Counted from the first letter of the stretch, positions 1 through 11,789 are shown. The stretch: DNA of 64,000 nt from Ascochyta rabiei (GCF_004011695.2 NC_082406.1:2666001-2730000); one strand, 5' to 3'. Notes: a model not told the origin generated them from the sequence alone. A program made the numbers and translations.

Positions 1-357
1 CATAATCTGCGTGCACTTGACCAGACACATGACACAGCCCAATCCCGCGCTATCAGGAACCGAGATGATGATGTACTCGGGCACGCAGCCTCCAAGCCGC
101 GCCTTAATCTCCTCGAACACCTCGTCCGCGGGTGCCAGCTTCGCTAGGAAGAAGCGAAAGTCCCACGGAGAGACGCGTAGGTTGTTGACGATGTCGACAG
201 GGAGGATGATCAGGTCTGCTGCGAGGTCTTTGATATCGGGCGGCAGCTTTTGGAGCTCCCTCAGTATATCGAACGGGACGCTGGCGCGCTCGCCTTTGTA
301 GTCGGTGAGGTTGGAATATCTGTTTCTTGTCGTGGCCGGGAACGTTCTCTCGCTCAT
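1..357 (-). CDS. Hypothetical protein, N-terminal part, runs off the left edge
   Basis: Read on the minus strand, an ATG at 357 opens a frame of 119 codons with no stop before the window edge, so only the N-terminus is visible. It begins MSERTFPATTRNRYSNL and continues with a charged, helix-prone stretch and then a hydrophobic segment (EYIIISVP) followed by a Cys-containing piece (GCVMCLVKC). No signal peptide and no family motif that I recognise. The start is the only in-frame ATG near the 5' end and is preceded by non-coding sequence. Codon usage is GC-rich like the housekeeping genes nearby, which supports a real gene. The function is unknown and the rest lies outside the window. Confidence 0.55.
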   Translation of the reverse strand, partial: MSERTFPATTRNRYSNLTDYKGERASVPFDILRELQKLPPDIKDLAADLIILPVDIVNNLRVSPWDFRFFLAKLAPADEVFEEIKARLGGCVPEYIIISVPDSAGLGCVMCLVKCTQIM

Positions 358-991
358 AATTGTGGAGGGGTTGGGGCTAGGAATGCATTGCCGGAGCGTG
401 GCTGTGGTGGTGCTGAGGGTGTGAGACGGTCAAGGGCAGCCGAGGCATGTCTGCGTGAAGTTCTGTTTGGGCGAAGATTTGGTTTTGACCATGGATGGGT
501 AGTTCTTGGTTGCGTTGGCAATATGCAATTACCTCTTGCATATTAATCGCGACTTCGACATCTCCAACAGCATTTGTGAAAATTCACTACCTCTGCCCAG
601 GTACCCTCGGCAAGCGTCTGCTCTCCGTAAACCATTTCGATTGTCGCAGTATCCCCGGATAGGCATCTTCACCGCCAACGTGATTCGCTAGCCAAGCGCG
701 CAAAGTAATGCCCTTGTCCAGCGCATTCGAGGCGGAATAGGTTAGGTTGAACCAAAAGCTGAGAACCCGATCACACTCGAGCCGAGAGAAAGTGCCGCTC
801 GCTGGCGACAGATTTCCAGCTACCGATCATACAGCTGCCCCTATTCCGCCGCATGTAAGTCGTCCCTAGTCGCTTAATCAACATGATCCCCTTAAGCCCA
901 CCGTGTGCGAACTCCCCACCTTTTGCAAGCTGAGCGTTAAAAAAACCACAACCATCGGACTTTTCAGCTAATCCTGTCAAACAGACAAGAC
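358..991. other. Intergenic, nothing recognised
   Basis: Upstream region of the left-edge gene. Only short frames on both strands, none with a protein motif. It presumably holds the promoter of the minus-strand gene ending at 357 (inference). Confidence 0.5.
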
Positions 992-1585
992 TTACCACTC
1001 GCTTGAATCTTGAGATGTGGTCTTTGGTAAAGGTGCTGTTAGTCTGCAAAATTCGAAACGTCCAGATTGATCCGAGTACGACGTTTGTGTGGCGTGCGAG
1101 TGCATACACGACATCTGTGAGGGTTGGTGCTCGATATATTGTCTGGTAGCTCCGAACCCGCTCATGAAGTCTGTAATCAATGATTTGATGAGTGCGGTGT
1201 ACTTGAAGAAATCATCAGTCGCCATGTCCGCATCCAAGAAAGGTGATTGGAAGTTGTTAAGGTTTACTTCTTGTTCATCGGAAGCCAACCTCATTTTGCT
1301 GATTGAGCCATCTCCACGATTGTACCTTCAGGTAGCATTGTACGCATAGAGGTCCACACCACCACAGTTTAGAATTCCTGGTGGAAGGGGTCCAAACCTA
1401 GGGTTGTCGATTTCCTGCAAAACGTCTTCGTGGTAGATGGTAGGTCCAACCCTGGCTCTGATTGACTTGTACGCAAACATAAAGCTTACACTGATAGGAT
1501 CCACAAGTGCTGTTTGAAGCCGTGTAGTCATAGCCTTCATTTGCTTAAATGAAGCTCGTTGCACGTACCTACTCAGCATCAGCAC
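992..1585 (-). pseudogene. Possible broken gene: one frame of 198 codons with a single internal TGA
   Basis: On the minus strand one reading frame runs from an ATG at 1585 to a stop at 992, interrupted only by a TGA at 1328-1330. The first part (85 codons) includes DNPRFGPLPPGILNCGG, and the second part contains DDFFKYTALIKSLITDFMSG. Both halves have plausible protein composition and sit in the same frame, which is more than chance would usually give in this AT-neutral stretch. I do not recognise the family. Alternatives are a spliced gene whose intron removes the TGA, though I found no good donor and acceptor, or simple chance. Confidence 0.28.
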
Positions 1586-2095
1586 TGGACGTTAGACATG
1601 TGTAGGTAGCGAGGCTAGCGTTGTAAGGCGCTATGACTGGATTCTATAGCAAAGTGGAAGACGCTCTGCTAGGAAAAGAGGATCGTTGACAATACTAGTT
1701 GCAGTTACCAATGCGCCAATAAACGCAAAAGACCTATCGACGGGTAAGTAGAAGCTCATCAGTGATCAAGCATCCATGTGCGGACTTGAATGATGTGAGA
1801 ACAGAAGCTTCAAGCTCTCATACAGGCCACTTGCCACACTGCGCTTAGCGTCGTGAATCCAGACAATGCTGTTTCTTCGTAAATTTTGCACGAAACCTGG
1901 CCTAGATGCGGAGTTGCCAAACATCGAAAGGTATGATCTTTGACCTTCTGTCCAGCCTCCAACAGCTTGCAGAACCCAACAATGCAGGAAAGCGATGGTT
2001 CCCAACAGGTCTGCTTTTCAAGTTCCCAGTCCCAACAGACCAACAAACCCCCACGTGCTATGGGGAACTGATCGCGTTCTCTTGAACTCATCATG
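1586..2095. other. Intergenic, nothing recognised
   Basis: Lies 3' of the HIT gene. Two overlapping minus-strand frames of about 80-100 codons occur but show no motif and no splice context. Confidence 0.45.
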
Positions 2096-3050
2096 TTACA
2101 ATTTCGGGCTACTCTCACCCAATTTCCTGATCTCCTGCCTAAGCACCTGTCGCATCTCGCCCGCTATCTGGGCCCCCTCTTCATCATCCAGATCATCGCG
2201 CTGCCCTCTCCCAAACATGGTCCAGCTCTTGTTCTTGATCTCTGGCATCGTCGCTGGCCGTGGTATTATGTGGAAGTGTACGTGTGGTACGACCTGGGCC
2301 GCTCTCGCTCCTAAGGTAGGATGAGCAAACATACTTGAATTAATGTGTGAACGCTCTGATGGCCACTGTGTCGTTCAAGCGCCGAGAGAACACAGCGGTA
2401 GATTGAGAGAAAACTTGTTCCTGATGTAAGAGGTGAGTTTCGACGAAACTATCACTCACCGTTGTTTTGTACAATGTTGTAATCGGTTACACCTGTAACC
2501 TTCGCTACAGTCCTCGCTAGCAGCGGTAACCAAAAGCCTATTACCAATCAGCTTTTTACATCAAACAAACGACCCTGCCTTTTGAACTTACCCATTTCAC
2601 GACTTTCCCGCGCCTCCATATCCGCAACCTTGACTTTATGCTTCCTCGTCGTGACTAAAAGATGCCCTGTCCGCCGTCAGATCCCCCATCTCTAACACAG
2701 ATCTCCTCTTCCACTATTCCACGCCCGTCCCATCTCCTCGCATCAAAAAAAAAAAAAAAAAAAAAAGGGAAGCAAAACTCACCCCTAGTCATAGGCAAGA
2801 TATCCAAAAACGCAACAACATCCCGCGCCCGCACCACGACGAACGAACTCGGACTTGTCTTCTCAACCCCACACTCTTCCTCTTCGGGAACCGCATCCCT
2901 CAACACCTCCGCCTCGCTCCTCCTCTTCTTCCAAAGCCCATGCGATTCCCTGTTGCCGTCGTTGCTGTCGACATGTGTGTCAGGATACGCACCCACAATG
3001 GCACAGAACGGACAGGCGTCAGCCGGGTAGCGCAGATCCGTCTCTTGCAT
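2096..3050 (-). CDS. HIT-family nucleotide hydrolase / Hint-like protein, 211 aa, four exons
   Basis: A histidine-triad protein of the Hnt1/aprataxin-like superfamily, which hydrolyses nucleoside phosphoramidates or dinucleoside polyphosphates. Exons are 3050-2783, 2666-2592, 2537-2460 and 2310-2096; all junctions are GT..AG and the phase closes (636 nt). Visible motifs are an N-terminal CPFC pair (C13, C16) as in zinc-binding HIT proteins, a hydrophobic core ending in FLDILPMTRGHLLV with GHLL crossing the first junction, DYNIVQNNGARAAQ, and the catalytic triad PHVHFHIIPRP (H150, H152, H154). A charged insert at about residues 26-62 separates the CPFC pair from the core and is not typical of small Hint proteins. 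Intron 1 carries a 22-base T tract in the sense direction. The start is the first in-frame ATG and gives the usual short leader before CPFC. The substrate cannot be told from sequence. Confidence 0.93.
2745..2766. repeat. 22-base A homopolymer inside HIT intron 1
   Basis: An uninterrupted A run on the plus strand (T run in the sense direction of the HIT gene). It lies in the first half of a 116-bp intron, upstream of the acceptor. Confidence 0.9.
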
Positions 3051-4003
3051 GTTCAGCTAGCTCTTCTTCAGACTTTGCATCTCACAAAAAGCAAAAAGGA
3101 TAGATCCTGGGAAAAGTGAGACGTAAACGATTCGATAGAGTCTGTGCTAGGTGATGTCATGCGATGGGATGGAGTGAGGTTGATAGTCGTGCATGAATGG
3201 GGCTAGCGTTGGTGTTGGTGGTGAGTTTGAGCCGAGGTCAAGGGAATCTGCACGCAATCGATCAGCAATGCAACTGGTGGCTGGGCTGGACCGTGAGCGC
3301 GGTGTGATGGGGTCGCGAACACGGACGCGGTCGTGCCTCTTTGTGCATGCGTGCACCGCGATTTCGCGACATGACGCGATGCACGCATGACGTACAGCAG
3401 AGGCGCGTGAAGCGTGACGCGACCGTGTCACAGCACAAGCATTGGTGGAGAGCTCGAGTTTCAAGGGGCCTTAGACATCACTCAATCCGCGCACAGGGTT
3501 GAACGTTCATTGAACTTTAGAAACCTCAATTGCGCCGTTACGACGCAGAAAGTGCTGATCATACAGCCGCGTGTGATCTCTCGTGTTTCCGGTGCCAATA
3601 TCCCCACACACGCCGCATGTATCCACAAGGAATAACCTTCGTATGTCACCATCATGGTATACCAGTCGCTAGTGCTATGAGCGAGTATCCAGAGTCGCTA
3701 TCAGAGAAATGATGATCAGAGTGCTGAAAGTCAAAACGCCTCCGCAATGAAATGACGCCGGAGACTCCGCCGCAACATGAAGCCAAGAACATATAGTAGA
3801 GCCAATTGCACGCCTTTTATTAACGCCGTCCGAGAGATGGTAGGCCCTGACAGCCGAGATGCAAACATGAAGAAGTAGTTGGATGCAACAGGGGGCTTGC
3901 TGGTCAAACCCATTGACGTCATACCGTCCACGTGAACTCGTCAAGACGATAGTGGCTGTGGACGCTGGGGACAAGACCAGGGTTGCCTGACAGGAGAAAC
4001 CTC
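3051..4003. other. Intergenic, nothing recognised
   Basis: Between the start of the HIT gene and the 3' end of the cyclin gene. Includes a stretch rich in GCG/CGCG and TGACGCG words at 3290-3420. Short frames only, without motifs. It should contain the HIT promoter. Confidence 0.45.
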
Positions 4004-5605
4004 TTAGCACTTGCTACGGGGCTGCGAGGACTCTTCATGCAGGGCGTTACCACATTCGACGACGTATTCCTTGGCCCACTTGCGAAGGACGATGGACGCT
4101 ATGCAAAATCAGCAATGTGTTGAGTTGTAGTGGAAACATGTACTTACCCTTGAGGAACTTCTTGCTGGCATACTTCTTGAAGAACGCCTCGTGAAGGACT
4201 GGGCCGGAGAGGTAGTCAATCATCAGGTACAAGACAGGCTGGATCTCCTCTTCACTGTAGCCGGAGTAGTGCGCGAGGGTGGCGTCCCATGGACCGCGTT
4301 CGAGTACGAGGCGGGCAAGGAACATGGCAGCGGCGGCGACCTGACTGGGGGGGTGTGCGAGGAAGCGGTGGTCTAGGCAACCAATCTCGAGCAAGTACTT
4401 GCCGAGTGTGCGGGTCTGGATGTCGTAGTTGTCGGCTTTTGATATTCTGCGGAGGAAGTTCATGGGATTGGGGTAGCTCAGATCGTAGTTCAAGGCGGTG
4501 AGCACAAAGCGCTCTGCACTGAGGATTTCCTCCTCTGTGAAACCATCGTCGGCAACGTGACGGAAGTTCTGGACGTGGGGCGAAAGTACCTCCTCGTACT
4601 TGGAGGCAATGAACATGGCGGTGACACCGACCAGCTGCAGACGGTCCAGCTGGACAATCTTGGAAGATAGGAAGCGGTCGATAATGTTGACGGCGAGGAA
4701 GAGAGTCTCGGGCAGGAGACGGAAACGAGTGTGAACTTCGAGCAGCCAGTCGACCAAGATACCACGCATCTTCCACTCAAGCTCATTCTGGCTTTCCATG
4801 TAATCGGGGTTGGCCATGGTGGCAATCTCAAGCTCCTTCAGGTACTCGAAGATCTCGACGACATACTCGGAGACCATCAATGGGTCGTCGACGTCCTCCT
4901 TGTCCAGATCGACGTAGTCATCAAAGACCTCGACGGGCTCTTCACGCTTGGAGATGGGCTCTTGCTCGACAGCCTCGACCTTGGCAACCTCCTTCTTCAC
5001 TTTGGCAGGCTTCTCTTCCTCTTTTGGTACAACATTCTCCTCCTCTTCCTCTGTGTCCTGCTCCTGTGGCGGTGCCTTGAGCTTCTTTCCGCCGGTCTTG
5101 TTGGCGTCGGCAGGGGCGAGGCGCTTGTTGGCGGGCTTGGATGAGAGAGCAGGACGCGTCTTCTCGGCCTGGGATGCTTTCTGCACTCCGGTAGGACGCG
5201 CTGCCTTGGCGACGGCGCCCTTGGTAGCAGCGGGCTTCTTGCCATCCTTGGCGCCGGCACCGAGGCCCTCGACCTTGATGGTGTTGCTGACGTCGCCCAG
5301 AGCGGCACGCGTTGTTCGTGTCCGTGTGGCGCCGTTCAATGTGGCTGTGGACTTCTTGGCGGCTAGGGTCTTCTTGGGCACGTCGCCGGCGTGCTCAGTC
5401 GCGCCCAGGCCAGCGGCCTTTGCACGCGTCATACGCGTAGGGCCGGCGTTCTCATCGTTCTCATTCGTGACAGCACGCTGCCGTGTTGATCGGACCTGAC
5501 AGGACGTGTTAGTAGGCCTCGACGCGGGCGTGGTAAGCCCCCACTATGACGTTCTGGGACAGGACGACAAGGTGAAGCAAGACGGTAACGTACTGCGGGA
5601 GGCAT
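4004..5605 (-). CDS. nimE: G2/mitotic B-type cyclin, 484 aa, three exons
   Basis: Regulatory subunit that activates Cdc2/Cdk1 for entry into mitosis. Exons are a four-codon first exon 5605-5594 (MPPA), then 5495-4148, then 4098-4004; total 1455 nt in phase. The short first exon is followed by an intron with a textbook branch site (ACTAAC) and CAG acceptor, and the join gives the N-terminus MPPAVRSTRQRAVTNENDEN typical of fungal B cyclins. A destruction box RAALGDVSN lies at residues 67-75. A lysine- and acid-rich linker leads to the N-terminal cyclin fold (MRGILVDWLLEVHTRF from about 251; LVGVTAMFIASKYEE) and the C-terminal cyclin fold. The last exon restores KFLKASIVLRKWAKEY and a short tail. 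Divergent from uL2m across about 1.07 kb. The symbol follows the Aspergillus orthologue (S. pombe cdc13 counterpart). Confidence 0.95.
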
Positions 5606-6567
5606 TGCGAGCAATACTAGTTATGCTGGTCAAGGCTAGAGTGGTGTTGCAGAAGACTGGGTGTGTCGTAGGGCGATGTATCGAGTAGAGGTCGTGTTGT
5701 GATGCACTGTTTGGGGCGCATTAGCTTCATGTCCTGGCAATAGCATGTGGTAGACGCGTCGACGGTGAAGGCGGGCGAGACTGCAAGAGCAGCAAACACG
5801 TGGGAGGGCGTGCAGAAGCGGCTGCTGGACACGCTCCTCGGTGGTGTTTGCGAGTCCTGGCCGACCCAACACGGTCTACGGCGGGCGGCAGCGATGATGT
5901 GACGTGTGGGATGAGAGCGCGACGAACCCTTGGATGGCAGCGGCTGCAGTGGTAGACGGACGCGAGAGAAGCCCAGCTCCAACGTGCACAGCTGTGTGGA
6001 GTGGAGTTGGCGGGGGAGAGGTGGTGAGGGCGAGGGTCGGGGCTGCACCAAGGTGTGTGTTGATGGAAGACGAGGTGGCAGCTGGTTTGTTTTGGTGTGC
6101 GGTAAGTCACGTGTCCGAAGTGCGCCAACGACGCGCGGGAAACGTGAACTCTTGAGGCTGGCGTGTGCCCAGTGCGGGCCCACCCAGCTCCAAAGCGCGT
6201 AGGGGACGACGCTTACCTGCAGAGAGGTCCAAAACCAGAACCGACGCGTAATAGATGCCGTGGAGCCGAGGTGAGCGAGGCTGGAGAGAGGCGAGGGGGC
6301 AGCGCGAGAGAAGTTGCAGCGCAAAAAGTAAATGGCAGCGCGATTGCAGATGCACGCGCAGCTGGTCGGGGGCAGTTTCGAGAGGGAGAGCCCAGTGAAG
6401 CGCGACTGGCGGTTGCCTTGTCCCAGCAACCACGCTAGCACGCATCCGGCGCCGTCTGATTTTCCTGCGACGGACGAGACGACACGCCGTACGCCATCAA
6501 GACCGCGCATTGCATCGCCGCGCTCCCATCGCCACGCTCCCATCGCCACGACGCCCCCCGGGCCCAA
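5606..6567. promoter_or_regulatory. Divergent promoter region between cyclin B and uL2m
   Basis: The two genes are transcribed away from each other, so this interval must carry both promoters and 5' UTRs. It is GC-rich with CCCTCTCC/CTCGCC-type words and CCAGCAACC, but I cannot assign factor sites. Long frames across it are shadows of GC-rich, low-complexity sequence. Confidence 0.55.
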
Positions 6568-6669
6568 CCTGCCCGCCTGCCCGCCTGCCCGCCTGCCCGC
6601 CTGCCCGCCTGCCCGCCTGCCCGCCTGACCGCCTGACCGCCTGACCCCCTGACCGCCGGACCGCCTGGC
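6568..6669. repeat. 8-bp minisatellite in the uL2m 5' UTR
   Basis: About a dozen head-to-tail copies of CCTGCCCG, the first seven or eight nearly perfect, then drifting to CCTGACCG, CCTGACCC and CCGGACCG. It ends about a dozen bases before the uL2m start codon, so it is almost certainly transcribed in the leader. Because 8 is not a multiple of 3, any frame through it cycles through three different readings; it is not coding. Confidence 0.9.
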
Positions 6670-6680
6670 CATCTGCTACC

Positions 6681-7852
6681 ATGCTGCAGCCCCGGATATG
6701 TCGGTTCCAGCCCTCGCGCCTGGGGAGGTCGCTCTTGACGGCCCGCAGCTACTCGCAGGGCTTCGAGCAGCTCATCAAGCCGGCGTCCTTTGCGCCCACG
6801 GCCTCTGCTGACGGCGGCGTGCTCACCGCCGAGGGCCCACGCAAGGAGAAATTCACCCCCCTGCGCACGTACAAGCCACGCACACCCGGTCTACGTCACC
6901 TGAAGCGTGCAGTGAACGACCACCTGTGGAAGGGGCGGCCGTTTCTGAAGCTCACCATCGCGCGCAAAGGACAGCATCTGGGAGGAAGGAACAACACCGG
7001 ACGTGTCACCGTGCGCCACCGGGGCGGAGGACACAAGCGCCGCATACGCATCGTCGACTACAAGCGCTACCTGCCCGGCAAGCACATTGTGGACCGCATC
7101 GAATACGACCCCAACCGAAGCGCACATCTGGCCCTCGTCACACGAGTCGAGACGGGAGAGAAGTCGTACATTGTCGCCGCCGATGGCATGCGCGCAGGCG
7201 ACGAGGTGGAGAGCTACAGGACCGGTATCCCCAAGGACCTGATTGCCAGCATGGGTGGCGCCATCGATCCTGGTATGCTTGCCGCAAAGACGGCAGCGCG
7301 AGGAAACTGCCTGCCCATCCACATGGTGCCGCTGGGTTCGCAGGTGTTTAACGTTGGCTCCAAGACACAGGGCGGAGGTGTCTTCTGTCGCAGCGCAGGC
7401 ACGTACGCCATCATCGTGAACAAGGAGGAAGTGGAGAAGACCAAGGGAATCGAGACCAAGAGCGTCATTATTCGCCTGCAGAGTGGTGAGATCCGCAAGG
7501 TCTCCCCAGACGCATGCTGCACAATTGGCGTGGCCAGCAACATCCAAAGACACTTTGAGCAGCTCGGTAAAGCTGGCCGTGCTCGATGGCTGGGAAAGCG
7601 ACCAGAGGTCCGTGGTCTCGCCATGAACGCAGGTCAGTACCCGAGTCTATTGTGGGGCACGTCCGCCGCTAATGCCAAGCAGCTGATCACCCTCACGGTG
7701 GTGGTCGAGGTAAATCCAAGGGTAACGTCCACCCCGTCAGTCCATGGGGAACACCAGCCAAGGGAGGTTACAAGACACGATACAAGAGGAACAAGCACAC
7801 ATTCCTGGTCCAGGACCGACCACGAAACCAGGGCAAGCGCAGGCCGAGATAA
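6681..7852 (+). CDS. rml2: Mitochondrial large-subunit ribosomal protein uL2m (Rml2 type), 373 aa, two exons
   Basis: Component of the mitochondrial 54S subunit near the peptidyl-transferase centre. Exon 1 is 6681-7632; exon 2 is 7683-7852 after a 50-bp intron, stop TAA. The N-terminus ([17 protein letters not shown], rich in R and S) reads as a mitochondrial targeting peptide. The body has [20 protein letters not shown], the OB-fold and SH3-like core, and after the junction [17 protein letters not shown], the bacterial-type uL2 signature (bacterial form MNPVDHPHGGG), then the basic tail RNQGKRRPR. Reading through the intron instead gives an artificial frame to 8156; splicing restores the conserved C-terminus, so the spliced model is preferred. 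The Val-to-Ala change before DHPHGGG is mild. Confidence 0.96.
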
Positions 7853-8955
7853 GCCAGCTGCGTGTGTTGTGTATCAAAACCTGTCTGAACGAGCGTGTAC
7901 CATATACTGCATAGCCGCACTACAAGCTGTCTCCGAACATACCAACTTGATCATCAGCGGCTTGTTTCTTGCTCTCCGTGAATGTGTTTCGGGGATGACT
8001 GAGATGGTGTCTCGCATGCTCACCTGGAAGTTGCAGCAAGAGCGTAGTACCGATCCAAACCAGCCACACGCTGCATGCCTGCAATCAAACAGAGTGGTTA
8101 TCAACTTCAGTCTGCACAACTTCCAATTCCGCGCCTGTGAGCGGGGTGGTTGCTAGACTGTGGAGTGATTGGTTCAATATATATATGTGTATTCCTTAGG
8201 AATGTGGCTACCACGGATGGTAGCTGCTGTAAGCCCGTAAGCACGAGCGAAGGCACGTGACATGGATGCTCAGTATCACTCTCGAAAGGCGCAAGACCCC
8301 CCCCTGCCACTCGTCGCATGGCTAGCTGGTTCCGGAGATACGCTAGAGGCTCCGCGCTTCAACCATCGTATCATTGGTGGTCGTTGAACAAGTTCAAAAC
8401 ACAAGATGCGGTTGTACAGCTTCAGCAGAACTTGTATGGACATCTACGGGAAGCAGGTGCTTGACATTGCTCGAATGCAGCCTGGGCGCCGAGAGTTGGG
8501 GTCGCAACCGGCGTCCGCGATTATTTGTCCAGGATGGCTTCGATGACACGCGCCGAACTGGACGCCTGGCGAATGTGGTTGCAGGTGAACCACGACGCCA
8601 ACGGGCGCAGTTCCAGCAAAGCTGACCGTTGACTGTCCACTGACACGTACATTGTTGATTGCGTTCTTCCAGGCCCTTCGTCTCCAGCTTGCAACGCCTG
8701 TGCCGATCGTACGCAAGAGTGATGCCTGATTGCCCTGCGGTGAAATGAGCCTCCCAGCGCCGAACCACATAGAACTCCCCGGTCGACGCCAGCTTATCTC
8801 GTAGACGTGTCTTGCGTTTTGGTCCTGGCCTCTGCCTGGATTCACAGTCTCAAGAACGAGTCAAGATTTCTTGGTCTCGTGCTGCTTACGCGGGGCACCG
8901 GCGCATACGGAGCACCTCGACGCCTAGGCAGCAACCGAAGAAGAAGAGCGCAAAG
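7853..8955. other. Intergenic, nothing recognised
   Basis: 3' flank of uL2m and 5' flank of the Zn2Cys6 gene. Contains a short TATATATATG stretch near 8180. The frame of the downstream regulator is open back to about 8812, but the first convincing start codon is at 8956. Confidence 0.5.
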
Positions 8956-11789
8956 ATGCCCTCGCCAGGCTCCGAGTCGGCAGAAGAGACGTATTTCAAC
9001 GATCTGACCCAGCAAGCTCCCGAGGGGACCGGTGACAGGCAATCGCCCACGCGCAACAACAGCCAGGACGCGCAGAACGACCATACAGCCAAGCAGAAGC
9101 GCATCGCCTGCGTTCTGTGTCGCAGGAGAAAGCTCAAATGCGACGGCACTCGACCAAGCTGCAGCACATGCAAACGCCTGTCGCATGACTGCGCGTACGA
9201 CGAAGTGCGCAAGAAGAGCGGACCGAAGCGAGGCTACGTGAAGCTGCTGGAGCAGAGGCTACGTAAGCCGGTGCGCTTTCTTGTTTTCATGTCGGCTTAC
9301 TGACGCCCACACCACAGAACAAGTGGAGACGCTTCTCAAGAGCCAGGACACGACCGAACCGAACAAAGACGCATCCCGTCAGGACACCGCCACCGCCTAC
9401 GTCGTAAACACCATACAGCAAGCGGCGCCCACCACGAGAACGCAGTCCTCGAACCCCTTCGACAAGTCACTAGAGAGTCTCCTAGATGCAAGGACGGCCT
9501 CGGTACCCGCACTTCAGAATGACACAGCGAACACAAATGTCCAGGAGCCAGACTATCCTTGGGAGATGATTGGCTTGGGCTTGGAGGAGCCAATGCCGCC
9601 CCAGGATGTCATGGAAGAACTGTAAGTGCCGGCTGAAGAGCTACTGCCAGGTGCGAGTTTGACCGTTGCTGCAGCTATGACATCTACTTCACCAAGATAC
9701 ACCCCTCTCTGCCGCTCATCCACCGGCCCCGCTTCATGGCCGCGCTGAACCTCGCGCCTCATATGCGACCGCCGGTATGTCTGCGATACAGCATGTGGAC
9801 CATGGCAGCCTCGGTCTCGGACAAATACGATGCATTCCAGGAACACTTCTACCACCGGGCCAGGAAGTATGCACAGCTTGATGAGTTGAGGGGTCATGGA
9901 GAGTCCACCATCACGCTGGCGCATTGCCAGGCATGGGCGCTGACGTGCTCCTACGAGTTCAAGAGCATGTACTTTCCCAGGGCCTGGTTGTCGTCTGGCC
10001 GTGCGGTAAGGTTAGCCCAGATGATGCAGCTGCACCGCTTGGACGGAGCTGGACTGGACGTGAAGCAATGTCTACCGCCGCCGAAAGACTGGACTGAAAG
10101 GGAGGAGCGAAGACGAACTTTCTGGATATGCTTCACCATCGACCGTTACGCTAGCATAGGCACAGGCTGGCCGATGATCATTGATGAACGAGACGTAAGT
10201 GTCGCTGTTTGAAGAACCGCACACCCTCTAACACTCGACCAGATCTTGACGAACCTGCCGGCAAGCGATGAAGCATTTGAAAGGAGCAAAGCAATGACGA
10301 CAGGCTCCCTCGAACAAGCTTTGAAGCCCATGGGTGCGAGCAATCTCGAGTCACTCGGAGCCATTGCCCTAACAGCGGCAATGTTTGGTCGCAATCTACT
10401 GCATCTGCACCGGCCGACATCCGAAGATAACGAAAGCGACATCAATGGCGGGTTCTGGACTCGGCATCGTGAAATCGAACAGATCCTCCTTCAAACGTCG
10501 CTTGGCCTGCCTGAGCATTTGCGCGTACCGAACGGACTCAGCAACACCAATGTGGTGTTTGCAAACATGTGCATTCACACTTCCGCCATCTGCCTGCACC
10601 AAGCAGCGATCTTCAAGGCCGAGAAGTACCAGATGCCCGCGAGCATTGGCAACGAGAGCAAGGTTCGTTGCGTGACTGCAGCAGCAGAGATAGCGTCCAT
10701 CATGCGCATGATTGCCCACATGGATCTGTCAGCGGTATGTTTCGATTCTACAATGCACACAATATTCATTTCTAACGTGTCTAGATGAATCCGTTCTTAG
10801 CCTTCTGCGTCTACGTAGCAGCGCGAGTATTTGTCCAGTACCTCAAAACTCGACCCAACGACCAGCAAATGAATTCTTCGCTGCAATTTCTTCTGCAAGC
10901 AATGCAAGCTCTGCGCCGCAAGAACCCACTCACCGAATCTTTCTTAGTCCAGCTCGACCTTGACCTTGAAGGTGCCGGCATCCCGAAACCATATAAGCCC
11001 GTGGAGAAGAAGAACTCGGTTATACCCGTCAACACGGACCCAGTGGGTTGCAGTTCGATCTTCGAGGTTCGAGATACTCAGAGCTCAAATGCAGCCATCA
11101 ATCAATATGCGAACAGCAGATCGACTTGTTCGAACGCAGCACCACAATTCTCGTCGAACAACGGATTCAGCTCCTCGACCGCCAGCAACATCGAAATCGC
11201 GCCCCAACCAGCCCCGTTCGTCCCTGTGCGAAACTTCCAGCAGGATGTCGTACAGGACTTTTCACCACACCGAGGCCTGGCCCCTGGCACCAGCACATTC
11301 ATGTTCAACCATGGCGCAAACGACATGGATACGGCTGGCGATCAGCCCAGCCCGTCCACCATCAACTCACAATCTCGTGGCGGTTCCACATCTCAATCTT
11401 CCTACTCACCCGGCCAACCAAGCGAGCACCATCTCCCCTACCGCGCGTCACCGCGTTTTACATCGTCACAGATGTCAACGTCCGGTTTGCCACAGAGCTC
11501 GAGCTCTGCGCCTCTCGCGCCGTTATCCTCCTACAGCAACGACATGCCGATGAACACGGTCGGCGAAGAAGCCATCAACAACGGGCAGTACGAGAACAGC
11601 TACGATTGGGAGTTCTCCACTATGAACGGGGAGATGAGTATGGGGCAAGACATGGGAGCGGGGCTGACGCCAGGGACGTGGAACTCGATGCTGGAGAGCG
11701 TCATGGAGCATGTGCCAATGGGGTGGGACGTCTTGGCCACGCCGCACGGATCGAACGTCGATGCCCCTGGAGCTGGCACCCAGTCTTGA
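8956..11789 (+). CDS. Zn2Cys6 fungal transcription factor with fungal-specific middle homology domain, 875 aa, five exons
   Basis: Nuclear DNA-binding regulator. Exons are 8956-9262, 9318-9621, 9675-10194, 10243-10734 and 10785-11789; all phases close (2628 nt). The binuclear zinc cluster [20 protein letters not shown] has ligands C52, C55, C62, C69, C72, C79, followed by the linker [17 protein letters not shown] and a short coiled coil QQVETLL spanning the first junction. The middle homology region begins about [20 protein letters not shown] and includes [15 protein letters not shown] and [17 protein letters not shown], the usual signature. The C-terminal 230 residues are low complexity (S, N, Q, P) and likely an activation domain. 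ATG 8956 is chosen because it directly precedes an acidic, Ser-rich leader; an upstream in-frame extension to 8812 exists. The target pathway is unknown and neighbours give no hint. Confidence 0.93.

Noticed and set aside
5617..6672. Long minus-strand frame with a RRSGGQ-type repeat over the cyclin/uL2m promoter
   Set aside because: It is a shadow of the 8-bp minisatellite and GC-rich promoter sequence, with no splice logic or motif.
7853..8156. C-terminal extension of uL2m by reading through
   Set aside because: Splicing the 50-bp intron restores the conserved DHPHGGG and basic tail and ends at 7852; the extension lies in the wrong frame.
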